Of a stretch of DNA of 64,000 bases, positions 1 through 11,400 are shown piece after piece. Within the stretch, counting starts at the first letter, position 1. Every line of letters begins with the position of its first letter. The stretch covers positions 10,451,028 to 10,515,027 of the forward strand of contig OZ025278.1 in the NCBI GenBank assembly GCA_964019165.1, given 5' to 3'. Under the pieces are notes generated by a model. The model saw nothing but the letters and a program-made list of their open reading frames with translations. It searched no databases and was not told the DNA's origin. The DNA is from Mastigias papua. Its lineage: Eukaryota > Cnidaria > Scyphozoa > Rhizostomeae > Mastigiidae. The translations under genes were made by a program, and so were the position numbers.

Positions 1-1559
1 ACTGCTTGTTATTTATTTCAATAGGCAACTTGGAATAAGAACAACTATTGCAAGGTGAAATATAATCACAGGCACATCCTCAAGATTAAATTTTCAGTGC
101 ATGATGAGCGCATTCACAACACAAAAATGCAGGTAGAGGGTGCTAAATACAATAATGCATGTTACTGAAATCTCTCAACATAACAAAGTTAGATAAGATA
201 CGAATATAGTTGTCTTTATTTGTATCTCATCTAACTTCAATAATGCATATATTTTAAAGACTCAATTCCTAGCACAAAGTCATCTGACATTCTTCTCCTT
301 CAGCTCTTGCATGTACATACAAGAGATGTTGCTGATACAACAGACTCAGCCAACTATACATGAAATCTGTGGTATTCAAGTGAGAAACATCAGACCAGAT
401 GTTTACTAATGTCAACACAAGTGATGAAAGTGATATAGAGTTACAAAATTCTATGAATGCAACAAGTAAGCAATAGAAAAGACAGCTACAAAACAAGACC
501 AAAGATGAAAGAGAGCAGGCCAAGATGTCAAAATGATGAGAAACTAATAGAACATATCAACCAAGAAAATAAGATTAAAGACTAAACATAGATCTAATCT
601 AAAATAATATTTTATGTCATGTACATAGACATCTATAGTAGCAAAGTTTCAAAAATGGTTGAAAGTGTTTGCCCTCATACACCCCTGAGGTTCTGTGCCA
701 TTGTGTGCATCATGCAATAGTAGACTACTGTACATTGGTGCAGCCATATAATCAAGAAAGGATTGACATTCCAGACCTTCTAACCTCTACAACCCCAATA
801 CCTTGATATCTCAAAAATCAAATTCAGAAAACCTGGGGATTGAGGCACCATACCAGGAGGTTCATAAAGTGTTTTCAAAATGCCATTTTTATGATGAATG
901 CCAATATAAATGAGTGACTATACACAGCATATCTGCATAAGGAGTAATTAAGCAAGCCTGTCCATTCATGTAGCATGATATGTTGACACTGGGGGTCAGT
1001 AGGATGCTGTGGAGGGGAGTCACCCACCCTTTATCAACATGGAGAGAGTTTTGGGGAGTTCAGCCCCCCTACCAATTACCATATGCTAGTTTCATGAAGT
1101 CCTGACTTGGTAATATGAACCAACTATTTACTACAATTTTATGCATCTCTACATCAATTAGATATTATGCTTGTCTACCCTTAACATTTGTCTAAATTTG
1201 TATGTATTTACATTTGACTAAGAATGAAATCTTAGGTGTAGCCATGGGTGTGATTATTAGAATGCTTGCAGCAGAGCCCCCATGTTACCTTCTGAGCACG
1301 GCAACACTGGGCTACTGTGATCAAATTTCTACTTATTTATCTGGATATGGCCTAATGCCCATGTGTTTACGTCTGAAGTTCAGCTTTCTATACCGTTGTA
1401 CTTTACGTTCTAGTAATCAAACAAAGGAAAATAGGAGCTCTTCGTTTGATATTTATACTCATGTACGTAGTGCTTCAACAGAGGAAGAAATGAAAATAAA
1501 GTAACTCACACAAAATTACTAGTTACTAATTAACATTGTCATTCATCGAGGACTAGGCT
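1..1559. other. Intergenic, no supported gene
   Basis: AT-rich sequence with only short chance open frames. I see no splice-bounded exon, RNA gene or clear transposon terminus here. Short GT-rich phrases near 960-1080 resemble decayed repeat sequence but cannot be assigned. Confidence 0.5.
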
Positions 1560-1600
1560 AGACCGCGTGATCGTGGCTACAGTAGACCGTGTGATCGTGG
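1560..1600. repeat. Two-copy direct repeat, 17 bp
   Basis: AGACCGCGTGATCGTGG at 1560-1576 recurs at 1584-1600 with a single C-to-T change, separated by 7 bp. It lies in a locally GC-richer patch (about 1560-1720) that stands out from the AT-rich flanks. No function is evident. Confidence 0.6.
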
Positions 1601-2376
1601 AAAAAGATCGGAAACCTTGCGAGATGGAGGTCTGGTATTGGCACTACCATCTTGCTCGGTCTTCTTGGGCTTCAAGTTGCCGTGGCAACATTTAGCTGTG
1701 TTTCTTTATCCTCCGGTCTACCTCCAGTCAAGAAAATACCACAAAAGTTTCGATAACCAAATACAATAAACCTCCTTCGTTGACTGTAACAGATACTTCA
1801 AATACCACGCCCCCTTTTTGACCAGAAATGCAAAATTGTGAGATCAGCTTTCCATTTTCGCTATTTGGTAGATGCTAACTGTCTTACAGCCTCATATATG
1901 AAATGCAATTGACAAATGAGAAAATACTGACCTCTGGAATGGAGGAGAATCATTGCTGTTCTTTTGTGCACTGGCGCAAGAACCCATTTTAGACGGCTTG
2001 TAGACTATTCCGTGACCAGGTCTCCTGCCCTGTCCTAGCTCTTAGTAACGTATGCTTGAAGAGAAATAGACTTACAGGTATCGGAAATGTGTACGCCGCT
2101 AAATGGTGCACATTCTGTGCAGAAGAATACTCGGCATTGTGAAAAGTCCAATTGTCAATCTTTTTGTCGATATGACAGCATTTGTTAAACATCAGCAGGT
2201 GGCCTTTTCCATTCAGTAGGCCTTGTTGTCGATAGAATAAATGCTTTTTTAAGTAACCGAAAAGGGCGAACCTTATTGCATGGGCGGCGAAGCTGGGGGG
2301 AAGGGTTGATAGCTATAGCCCCTCCAAATTTATGGCAGACGTACTTTAATACCCATTTTGGCACCCTTCTATACAG
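1601..2376. other. Intergenic, locally GC-richer patch
   Basis: The patch at 1600-1720 has a higher GC content than its surroundings and could be promoter-like or a decayed exon. No open frame with splice sites is convincing. The rest to 2376 shows nothing I can support. Confidence 0.35.
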
Positions 2377-2420
2377 TACATACATACATACATACATACA
2401 TACATACATACATACATACA

Positions 2421-2450
<30 letters not shown>
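2377..2450. repeat. (TACA)n microsatellite
   Basis: About 18 uninterrupted TACA units. It generates spurious open frames on both strands that read as alternating Y/I/H/T or M/Y/V/C runs. These are not genes. Confidence 0.95.
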
Positions 2451-2451
<1 letters not shown>

Positions 2452-2559
2452 TATTTTTGATAAGGCAGGTCTGTTTGAGTCGGCCAGGATTGGTTGGTGT
2501 GGACCTGACACTTAGGAAAACATACTTAGTTTGACTTAAAAATTTTACAACGGTATTTG

Positions 2560-4290
2560 TTTAAAATTTGTCCATAGAAAAAAATTAAGTCCTTTCTTCT
2601 TAGAAATAAATAAAATCTTTGTCTCTAGCAGTTATATTACATGAGCCTTTCTGAAACTGTATTGTTTTTAATTGAGATTTGGCTGTCTTTAGTCTTGCCT
2701 TGAATGCATCATGGCTTGGGGCTTCTTTGACTTCAGCAGGAAGACCATTTAAGACAATGGGACCTCTGAAGCTCACGCTAAGTCTGCCGAACTCTGTGTT
2801 GGGTCTTGGAGTATCTATGGCATGTGTGCATCTCAAGTTGTAACGATTCTTATTTCTCTGATCTTCATTGAACTTTTCAGGCAATTGGTCGTTGTGTACC
2901 TGATACATGATAGCAGCTAGTCTACGTTTGTAAACGTACAATAGTGATTTCCAATTGGCTAAGCCAAGAACTTCATGCTTCGGAACAGTGCACGGGATAT
3001 CATATATAAATCTTGTTGCTCTTATTTGTAGCTCTTCCAGCTGGTTAAAGTTAGCAACTGTATAGTTGTTCCCATACAGCAATACAGTACGTGACTCCAG
3101 CAATTATGCCTTTGTAATAAATTTCCTCCAAGACAGAGGTGGGGAAGTTTCTGAGTCGTTTCAGGAATTTGAGCTTTCCGCTGTACTTTTTGCCGGTGGC
3201 TGTAACTTGCTTTTTCCACTGCAATCTGTTGTCAATTTGGATACCAAGTGTCAAGAATCTTGTGGAATAGTGAGCCCCCCGATTACTAATAGCCCGCCTC
3301 TGTACATAGTTTGATTGACACTTGTAATGAACGATTAATATATACCCATGTTATGTTTTGTTGAGGGGATTGAGCCTAGGAGATTGGAGTCTGAGAGCCT
3401 ATAGTTTATTACACGTATATTTTATATTTTCTACACATTTATCGATCTTAGAGTTTCTGTTTATGATGGTTTTATGTATACATGTTTTTGGATTGGAGTA
3501 TCGGAGCCTAGAGCCTACATTGTTGATCTAATTGAGAAACAACCTTCGGAACTTGGAGTGGTGCTTACCCGCGTACCCTGTGCCAAGAAGGATTCTTGTG
3601 AAGTTATGCAACACCAAGACACGTGGAGTTTTCATTGAAGCCTATGGTGGCTTCTCCATACTTTAAGTGTCTCAGAGGACCGGTGAATCCTGATCTTGTT
3701 ATGAGCATAGCCTCTGTTTTGCCCGTGTGTACAGTTAGTTTATTTCTTTGGCACCAATCATATAGGTCTTTAAGGATTTTGTTAAGTTTGTCGACAATAT
3801 CCTCTATTTCCTTGCTTACGTAATAAATTGTTGTATCATCAGCATAAATGTGAATGTGGCCTGATTTAGTCGCCTCAGGCAGGTCATTGACGTATATTGT
3901 GAAGAGTCTTGGACCGAGAAGGGACCCTTGAGGGACCCCTACGTCAACTTTACCGACAGATGGCTTCACGCCTGTCAAGTCTACATATTGGCGTCTGTCT
4001 GTGAGGTATGATGTAAGCCATTCCTGGAAATCACCAGAAATCCCTTCTGATGATAGTTCTGTTTCTAAAATATTACGGTCTATGGTGTCAGAAGCCTTTT
4101 TAAAATCAACAAACACCACTCCGATTTTGAAGCCATTATCCAATGCCTTTTTCCATGTTTCGGTGAGGTACAATAAAGTTGATTCAGTGCTTAGACCTTT
4201 CTGGAAAGCCCACTGATTCGAGCTAAGTATCCGAAGTTGGTAGAGATGGTTGTCAAGTGAGCTGCATACGTATTTTCCTCCAATGTTAAA
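2560..4290 (-). mobile_element. 5'-truncated non-LTR retrotransposon (LINE) with reverse transcriptase remnant
   Basis: Reading on the minus strand from about 4275 to 2600, the sequence encodes the middle and end of a LINE polyprotein. Visible reverse-transcriptase landmarks are a VDFKKA-type block, a PQGSLLGP block and the catalytic YADDT motif, all between 4170 and 3620. The thumb and C-terminal region continues from 3248 to 2600, ending in a KDFIYF-stop. Layout resembles CR1/L2-like elements that are common in invertebrates. The 5' part (endonuclease and any ORF1) is missing. The frame is interrupted by a 365-bp insertion at 3249-3613, annotated separately, and by at least one frameshift near 3100-3060. 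The copy is therefore dead. Family assignment below the level of LINE is uncertain. Confidence 0.85.
3249..3613. mobile_element. Solo LTR inserted in the LINE, 5-bp TSD
   Basis: The 365-bp insert begins TGTCAAGAATC and ends TTATGCAACA, so it has TG...CA termini. It is flanked by the 5-bp direct repeat CCAAG (3244-3248 and 3614-3618), the usual duplication for LTR elements. The reverse transcriptase frame of the host LINE breaks exactly at this insert and resumes in register on the other side once one CCAAG is discounted. No internal retroelement domain is present, so this is best read as a solo LTR left by LTR-LTR recombination. Orientation is not determined. Confidence 0.8.
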
Positions 4291-4299
4291 ATTTTATTT

Positions 4300-4836
4300 A
4301 TTTCCAAGCCATATGGAATCGTCTGTCAAGCATTGATGAATTAACCACACTTGCCATTATGATGCGTACACACTGCGCAGTTTGCGGGAGTGTTGGCATG
4401 AATTTTGAAAGCAGAAAGATTTTACAAAATTTACATACTTGCATGTATGTAAATTTTATAAATAAAACCTCTCTGCTATCAAAATTCTCTGCACCAACGA
4501 GTCAGATACATTCCACAATAAACTCCTGTAAATTGATTCACTTATACTTGTAACTGTGCTATATGTGGGAAGATGGCACTGATACTGTCTCCAAAAGGAT
4601 GAAGAAATTCCAGAGACAGGAGGAAATTCCTCTCCCAGGCTTTTCTACTTTTCGATTGTGTGAACTTCTCCTCCGCACAAGAAAGAGGCTGGCAGGGAAG
4701 TGAGGGTGGAACACTCGCAAAACCTAAACAAAGATGGCTACCATAGATCTAAGACCCAGAATTTATTCGTGAGTCATTTGTTGGAGTAAAGACCTATTCC
4801 AGGTAGTTTAAATCAATCCTTTAAGCAACCTTTACA
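4300..4836. other. Presumed CREBL2 upstream region / 5' UTR
   Basis: Between the LINE and the CREBL2 start codon I see no TATA box. A motif AAGATGGC at about 4732-4739 resembles the ATGGC core found near many TATA-less housekeeping promoters. Transcription start is not determined. Confidence 0.3.
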
Positions 4837-5975
4837 ATGGCAGACAGTCCAAAGCAGAAAAGAAGAAGGGCTAAGAGCAAATCAAAAGCAGATGTAGAAG
4901 CAAGATTGCAGCGAAGCAGGCAATCGGCACGAGAATGCCGAGCAAGAAAGAAGATGAGGTACAAGACATTGGAAGATATGATTGCAAGCAAGGAATCAGA
5001 GAATCTAGCTTTGAGGGAAGAGCTTGAAAACGTAAATGTGTATAATTTTCCTAATAGTACTGGAACTGTTAATAAGGATCGCTGCCAAAATACTTAAAAC
5101 ACCACATGCTTTTGCAATTAAACTGCAATATATTTATTGAAAAGTGCTGTTCGTAACAGAGCTCTTGAACGTAGCAGACTCTCCCTTCCCCCAAAGAAAC
5201 AATGTCCGGTTCTATAGACAGGACTTTGCTGCAGCACAAAGTGAATGAGATGTAAGAGATACCACAGTTACATCACTGTTACGCATCATTGTATGGAAGG
5301 GGGGGGGGGGAGAAGGAGGGCTGAGAGATTTGCGAGAAATCTGCAAAGCGCTCTAACTATTTTGGCAATGAGTGTATGACTACTCACGGGATCTAATTTC
5401 CAGTTCGGTCTATGAACATCAAAATAGACAGAACTTTGTACACACAATAAGATTGCCACTTACAAGACTGGATAGCAATATTGAATGCCTGGCCATAGTA
5501 TGTCACCAAAATTCATGTGCGTGAGTGAAGGCAGCTATTAGTGCTCCCAGAGGACCTTGTCAGGAACTGTCACACTACTGACTCCTGAGACTGTTTGTCA
5601 ACATGTAAATCCCAGGACCTGCTTATAAAATATGATTGATAGGGAGTTGAGAAGCACACTATAAAATTAATAGTTCATAACTTTGATGGTTTATATGTTA
5701 TTTATCAGGAATCATTTTATCACTGGAATCAATTTGGTTCTCTATCAATGATTTATTTTACAGTTTTACTTTGTTGCTAACTCAATGCTTTCAATAGCTG
5801 TAGCATAAAATATCCTCATACTTTTGTAGTCATAATATTCTTATTTATTTTTCAGTGTCTGGAATTATGCAAAGGTGCTAAGGAAGGACAGAAGCTGCCA
5901 AAGAAAACTGAAAAACAATTTAAGGAAGATTTAGAAATATCAGAGGACACTGACATTTCAGAGAAGGATGATTGA
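4837..5975 (+). CDS. CREBL2: CREBL2-like bZIP transcription factor (2 exons)
   Basis: Exons 4837-5031 and 5856-5975 join in phase 0 (donor C|gtaaat, acceptor tttttcag|tg) to give 104 aa. Residues 20-45 carry the basic region with the family block RLQRSRQSARECRARKK, near-identical to vertebrate CREBL2. The leucine-zipper-like segment LEDMIASKES...LALREELE follows. The C-terminal exon encodes a lysine/acidic tail ending EKDD. Human CREBL2 is 120 aa, so the length is as expected. The family is nuclear and acts as a CREB-like regulator of metabolic and differentiation genes; that role here is inferred. A continuation of exon 1 past the donor gives an alternative end at 5097, which would truncate the zipper and is less likely. 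The start is the first ATG of the frame and follows a purine-poor but acceptable context. Confidence 0.88.
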
Positions 5976-8419
5976 TTAGAGGAAAATCTTGACATTTTAC
6001 TAATTTTGCTGCAATTCCATGCTATATTCCACACAATGCCAAGGAAGTTAAGCAAAAACTAGTGGTGTATAGAATTCCAAGCAGAAATTGAAAGTTGATT
6101 GTATCTCACTATATGTAAATTTTGTATGCTTATCACTAAGCACAGGTTGCATTTTAATTTCAACAGAGCTAATCAATACATTTCCTAAGAATTACCTTGT
6201 AATCCTTGTTATAAACTGCAGATGATAAATGCAAGCTCAGGTGAAACCAGGCAAAATGCAGCCACTCAGTGGCAGTTTTAGTAGGGCCAAGGAAGGAAAT
6301 GAATGTTTAGCAAATCTGGTATTGTCTATAAATTTGTAAAAGTCTGCCACTGCATCCATTTTACCTTTGTATAGGTGGTATTAGATCATGTTATTATTAG
6401 TCTTAGTACTTTTCTCATTAATTTCATTTCAGAGTGTTTTTGGGACTAACTTTACCCCCATTACTTAACTAGGAGATTGTTTCTGGGCTTGAGGTGGCCC
6501 TTCCACCTTTCATAACAGTGTCCATATTTTCATGTAACTCCAAAATAACACAAACCAGCTAATCTAGCAATCCTAGTTTTCATCCACCCCCAGCACAGAC
6601 CACTAACCAAAGAGTATCCCACTGATGTTATATTGTTTATTTTTCAGTGTACAGTGGATAATTAGAACTATAATAGACCTTTGGCCTAAACAGAATTTAT
6701 TTATGTATGTATGTATGTATGTATATTTACTTTTGTTGAAGAATCATGTGCCATTTACTCTTGAGTAAATTGATTTGAAAATTAAACAGATTGTTGAGTC
6801 CTCATACCAAATGAGAATAGTATATCTCATGACTCACTTCTTTATGCATTACTTCACTAGCAATACCAACACAAACCAGAATCATAAAATGATTCCATTT
6901 ATCAAGAATTTCTGAACTGTTATTATGCACATAGCTGGCATCATCTCTGATGATGACTCAAGAATTTTTTGCATTCAATTTCATATCACAGTTCTTTCTC
7001 ACTTGATTTTAAAACATGTGGAATTTTGCATCTCACTACTCTTCATTAAGGCGTTTTCTTTTCAACTCTAAATTCATGCATAGCAGCACTATTAATCTAG
7101 AGAGTTCATAGATTTGAAATGTCAAAACATAACTACCTTGAAATCAAATTGAGTTACATTTTGAAGTATTATCTCATCAACATAGTTGATAAAACTTTCT
7201 TTTCTTTGCACTGCTAAGGAGACAAAAATTCTAAATACCTTCTACACTACAAATTTTTAAGTTTTAACTAAGGATAGGTTATGGACTGTAAATCCTTGGG
7301 AAGCACAGTTGCATCTGTGAATTGCTCATAAGTGATGGGGTCCAAAAATTGCAGGGAAGGAGCATCAAAATTGGCCAGTACCAAGGTAACAGCAATATGC
7401 ACATTCTGCTGCCCTTGGAGACAAGGAAAAAGATCTCTGCGAGAATTGAAGTCGAAAAAAGGCAGTTTAAACTGCGCAAGAAGTTTGTACCAATGCGAAC
7501 AATATTATTGATTGGTATATACTCCCACTGAGAAAACATTAAGTCAGAAATTTTAATTAGATAATTTAATTAAATAAACAGAAATAAATATGAAATCAAC
7601 AATATCACATGATGTTAAGAAATAGTTGGACAGTGCTTACAAAACAGCGCACCACGCCGCCCTCGAAGCTCCTGATGTCATACTATTCGAAATAGTGACA
7701 GGAAATTTTGAACTCATGGAGAGGTATACCTTCTTTGCATTTAGTACCACAGTAACTTGCAAGTATTAGCACTGGAAAGGCGAGGAACGGCGAGCAAGAA
7801 CCCATCCATTGTCAAAATAGATAGTCTACTCACAGGCCCGCTGCCAGCGTGATTTTGTTTCGGGGGGGGGAGGGGAAAAGTAATCTGGGTCTAGGAAGTA
7901 TCATTCGGCTGTTTAGCTTTGTAGCCCCTTGATGTGTTCAATATGCATTTAGTTACATAAATTGGGCGGAATTCCGACAAATTATGCAAAAAGATGCAAA
8001 ATAAGGTTCGCGTACGCTATTTTTAAGGGGGACTCCGAGTCGCTTGCTGGAGCCCCATGGGAACCTTGCCTTCCTAGGTCACCCCCTGGTTACAAGCCTA
8101 CCCGCTAAACTTGCTCTCACGTGTGATAAGAAATGTACTACTACTGCAGATAGATAATTGCTTCGAAAGAAAGGAAGTGCTTTCAAGTCTATGTTGTAGT
8201 GAAAAGCTATAATGAGACTGCATGTAAAGGGTGGGTCTCACATTGATGGAGCCATAATACTTGAGCTGTTTTGCAAGAATCCTTCATCAATAGTAACCTA
8301 CAAACAACTTATCCAACCCCCGCCCCACCCCCCCCCCAGTCTTTCAAACACCACTGTTTGAATGCTACTAAATAACAGAGACACTTTAAATGTAAGATGT
8401 GTACTGCAATTGGCGTGAT
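5976..8419. other. CREBL2 3' flank and intergenic spacer
   Basis: Convergent interval between CREBL2 (+) and the amine oxidase gene (-). It presumably holds both 3' UTRs. Only short open frames occur. Homopolymer G/C runs (7861-7868 and 8325-8337) and a short ATGT repeat are present. No further gene is supported. Confidence 0.5.
6703..6724. repeat. (ATGT)n short microsatellite
   Basis: About five ATGT units in the CREBL2 3' flank. Confidence 0.8.
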
Positions 8420-11400
8420 TCAAGCACATGGCTGCCTCATTTTCTGAACAAGTAGTTCGTTGTATTCTACAACACTCTTCACAGACTCAAAAATCACAGA
8501 GGATCCTGCGTACCACATTCCGTATTTTCCTTGCATTTTGAGAATATCCCATAGTATCCCAGCGTTCATATCTGCCGGATTGAATCGTGGAAAATAGCGC
8601 CAAGGTTCGACTACTCTGATATTTATGTTTGTACCATTCATCTGTCTCAAAGTTCCTTTCATAATTCTTTTTAGCTGTCCAACACTTGGCCTGGTTTTAC
8701 CATACTGGTAGCCAACAACTGTTCGTATTTTCCTCCCGTCATTCCCTGCAAAAATTCCAAAGCAGGTAAAGATAATTTCTTACTCATTCTACCAAGGCAG
8801 CTATCAACTAAAATTATTCAATATTGTATATAATATTAAATAGTATAATACTTGATAATATTGTATAATATTGTGTTATGTTGTATCATTGTCAGAGTCC
8901 TCAGGAGTTTGGAAACCTGGAAAAAGCCAAGGAATTAATTTTGAGATCAAATAAAACCTGGAAACGACAGGGAATTTTTTCTGGAGAGGGAATTTTCTCA
9001 TGTTCCTATTGTTTTTGCTCCTCCATTGTCGGTACCAATACAAAACCATTCCTTTATTCCATCAGTAGGTAGATGGCGATTGTCTGGTCGCATGTTATGT
9101 ATACCTGATGAGATGCCAGGAGAATAGGCAGTGATACTTTACTTCGAAAGGTCAGAAAAACAGGTCAATGGCAGACCTAGGGAAATGCAAAATATCAAGG
9201 AACATCTACGCTGAAGGGAGAAAGTTTGTTTTTTATAAAAAAACGTGTAGAGGATAACCTTAACTGGAATGAACGATACACATCAGTCAATGGTAAACTA
9301 GCTGGAGGCCTATCACCGCTCAGGAAAGCAAAAAACATCTTACCACAATCTCAACTGCCTAATGTGTATCAAGATCTTATTGAAAGCTACTTGAGGTACG
9401 CTAACGTGGTACGGGTAGCCCTCTCTGATACTAAACTTGGCACTCTGCAAACATATCAGTACATAGCATTCGATCTGATATAGTTTGCGAGGGTAAAGGA
9501 TGTTCGGAATACTGACTCCCTGAAAGTAAATCATCTAATGACCTATGACCGCGCGACAATGCTATACAGAATTGCCAATCAACTTTTCCTTAACGTCTAT
9601 AAAACTAGTTCGTAGGAAGACCTGTCATATCAAAATACAAACAAAGAAGGACCTCCACGTGCAAAGACTGAAATTAGAACATACCAAACTAATTTCCTTG
9701 TACACATGTCCAAAAGCCTGAAATAGTATCCCTCTACCCATTAGACATACCAAATCTCTTGTACCGGATTGAAAAAGCTTAAAGATTACCATAAGAGCTA
9801 ACAGAAACTAGATGTACGAATCAATGGAAGATCAGTTCTCAGGGTAAATCTCTCGATATTCTTAGGGCAACAGTTTTTCCTTTTGTTTACCATATTTCAC
9901 TTTTATAAAGCAGCTGAATGGATATTGTGGATAAATATAATTAATAAATGAAAATGAAAATGCAATAACGCGGCTCGTTGGCGCATATTGCAACATTCAT
10001 AGATATCATAAATAGGTACCTGGTACAATCTTGGCAATACTAGAAGAGCATTGAAAAGTGTCGGCTGTGTCACCAGAAAGCACACACAGTCTTTAGGTCC
10101 CACACCCATGTTGTCGACAACGTTCTATTTTACACCCCCCCCCCCGAAGAATCATCTTCGCAACGGTCATGGGTATTGGTTGGAAAAAGTAAGTTCTCTT
10201 ACCAGTGGGATACGTTCCATTTTGGTACGCCTTTCCTGAAAACCCACGCAGTGCAGCATACGACTCACGCTGGGCCCATACACTATGCTCTCTCTTCTTC
10301 AGAACGTTTGTGAACATGTAATCTATGGCTGTTAGTCCTCTTTTCACATGAAGGGAATCAACAAGCGATGTTGAATAATAGTGAACTTCAGTTCTGCCAA
10401 AAACATCTAATTCTTCTTCGTGTCTGGGGTGAAACTTATGCACGCTCTCTTTTAACTCTGGGGTCCAAATGACGAATTTGAAGAAATGACAATCTCTTTC
10501 TTCATCGGTACACAACCATGAACCTCTTCGGTTCCTGTACACACGAGTTACATCGATGTCATAATGCACCTCGAGATTTTCTTGGTCGATCATTGCTTGC
10601 CACAAATACTGAAAGCCATGTTTCAACATATACAAGCCTTTGGAAGAGAGAACATTTAATAAATAACGGTAAAAGAAAGTTAGTTCATGCTAAGTAAAGT
10701 TAAAGGTGATATGAAATTGGGCTGGTATTTTATAGGATATTCAAAGGAGACTTTCCTGCCTAGGAACATTGCAAACACGAGAATGTTTATTGGGTACACC
10801 AGACATGGGTCTAAACTAAAGGAAGTTTACAAGCCCACTATATAGGAAACATTGATGTTACATGGGTGGAGTCCAAAGAAAATCTTCTAGAACCCCACCT
10901 GTTTCCAACAAAAAATGTCATTTAGAAATGTCAAGAAATGTCATCAAACATGCTTCTACGCTCTTGTTCTTTTTGCAAGAAAATTTCTTAACTGCAGTAC
11001 ACACTAATTCTTTTACCAATAATTTTCGTTTTCAAGACCACTGATTTTAGGCCCTACATCAGATCCTTAGAATCGGGACTTTGATACACAAACATCTATG
11101 AAATACAAGAGCTAAATGTAACTTCAACTCGTCATGGAAACAAATCGTCCTTATAACTCGTCATGGAAACAAATCAACTTTTAAAAAAATATGACAGTGA
11201 TTATGAAGTAATCATCCTATGATTGAATTTAAAGTACTTTAATATACTATAATTAAGAAGGGTCTAGATTCAATGATGCTCAACTTCCAAAATAAATTAT
11301 GATTAAATACAAGCATTTTTAAGCAATCACTAAACTGATAAAATCCATCAGGAGGGACTTCCAAAGTATGTTAACAACCTTCTATGTGAAAAATGTAAAT

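Noticed and set aside
7322..7531. Weak resemblance of a plus-strand frame (YQGNSNMHILLPLE) to a serpin strand
   Set aside because: Only a dozen residues look similar, with no other serpin block nearby and no splice context.
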